From positions 124,001 through 188,000 of the forward strand of contig NZ_JAGSPK010000002.1 of NCBI RefSeq assembly GCF_018139565.1: a DNA stretch of 64,000 nt, in the 5' to 3' direction. Every line of letters begins with the position of its first letter. Position 1 is the stretch's first letter. The translations under genes were made by a program, and so were the position numbers. The notes beneath the pieces are model-generated. The model did no database searches. It saw nothing but the letters and a program-made list of their open reading frames with translations, and was not told the DNA's origin. Positions 63,791-64,000 of the stretch are shown here, piece by piece. Source of the DNA: Cognatundibacterium rivi (lineage in GTDB: Bacteria; Pseudomonadota; Gammaproteobacteria; Burkholderiales; Burkholderiaceae_D).

Positions 63791-64000
63791 ATGAAGATGA
63801 AAAAACTCAAAATGAACGTTTTTGCCAGACTTGCTTCGATCAGTCTGCTGGCTGTTTTAAGCGCATGTGCCAGTTGGTCTTCCGTAGATATTGCAGCGCT
63901 GCAAACGGAAACTGACGTGCTTGCCAAGCTGGGCAATCCTACCCATGTGTATCAGGATGGGCAAACCCATTTACTTGAGTACATGCGTGGTCGCAGGGCA
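63791..64000 (+). CDS. Lipoprotein, 3' end outside the window
   Basis: The first 70 residues of an exported lipoprotein. A basic start (MKMKKLKMN) precedes a hydrophobic stretch and the lipobox L-S-A-C, then ASWSSVDIAALQTETDVL and LGNPTHVYQDGQTHLLEYMRG. The last part (LGxPTxVY...LEY) resembles BamE/SmpA-fold lipoproteins common in Burkholderiales. A second in-frame ATG at 63797 could be the start. The function cannot be fixed from a fragment. Confidence 0.7.
   Translation, partial: MKMKKLKMNVFARLASISLLAVLSACASWSSVDIAALQTETDVLAKLGNPTHVYQDGQTHLLEYMRGRRA

Overview
The window reads as a chromosomal segment of a betaproteobacterium, most likely Oxalobacteraceae (Undibacterium/Herminiimonas-like). 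This is inferred from the gltA-odhA-odhB-odhL order, the smpB-ratA-rnfH and prfB-lysS blocks, a QueE with the Burkholderia-type CX14CX2C cluster, many AGGAGACA-type ribosome binding sites and a base composition near 50% GC. No rRNA or tRNA gene, CRISPR array, prophage or complete insertion sequence was seen.

Layout. 1-7.5 kb: the end of citrate synthase, then the 2-oxoglutarate dehydrogenase operon (sucA, sucB, a PspC/SHOCT-like membrane protein, lpdA) with a structured sucA leader. 7.6-13.3 kb: zapE with an overlapping secreted protein gene, a small accessory pocket (tandem repeat, dispersed palindromic element, HEPN-like gene), a DEAD-box helicase, an aminotransferase and upp. 13.5-18.9 kb: one 5.4-kb gene for a giant, almost proline-free, Ala/Glu/Gln-rich coiled coil with a C-terminal membrane segment, convergent with an ompR-envZ pair. 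21.4-30.4 kb: housekeeping genes (smpB, ratA, rnfH, guaB, guaA, queE, queD, tadA, ldcA), with a GAF + degenerate GGDEF protein inserted between guaB and guaA.

30.5-42.6 kb: an MHS-family transporter divergent from a ten-gene acyl-CoA/short-chain catabolic block (thiolase, acyl-CoA dehydrogenase, two SDRs, two hot-dog thioesterases, a serine hydrolase, an MDR reductase, an alpha/beta hydrolase, a GNAT) whose substrate cannot be read from the sequence. 43-49 kb: a chemoreceptor, a LysE exporter, an alpha/beta hydrolase, a MetY-like enzyme, a CBS protein and a renalase-like flavoprotein. 49.4-57.6 kb (mostly minus strand): an ABC exporter, lysS, prfB with its programmed +1 frameshift, a small zinc-ribbon protein, a YgiQ-type radical SAM protein and an RNase HI-like protein. 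57.6-64 kb: a GhrA-like reductase, a three-gene MBOAT/SGNH/SGNH cluster that looks like peptidoglycan (or other envelope glycan) O-acetylation and de-acetylation, two small unknown genes and the start of a lipoprotein gene.

The least explained items are the giant coiled-coil protein with its 14-residue periodicity, the predicted c-di-GMP effector inside the guaB-guaA operon, and a 64-bp palindrome-ended intergenic element present three times (9.3, 35.8 and 62.8 kb) with identical internal spacing.
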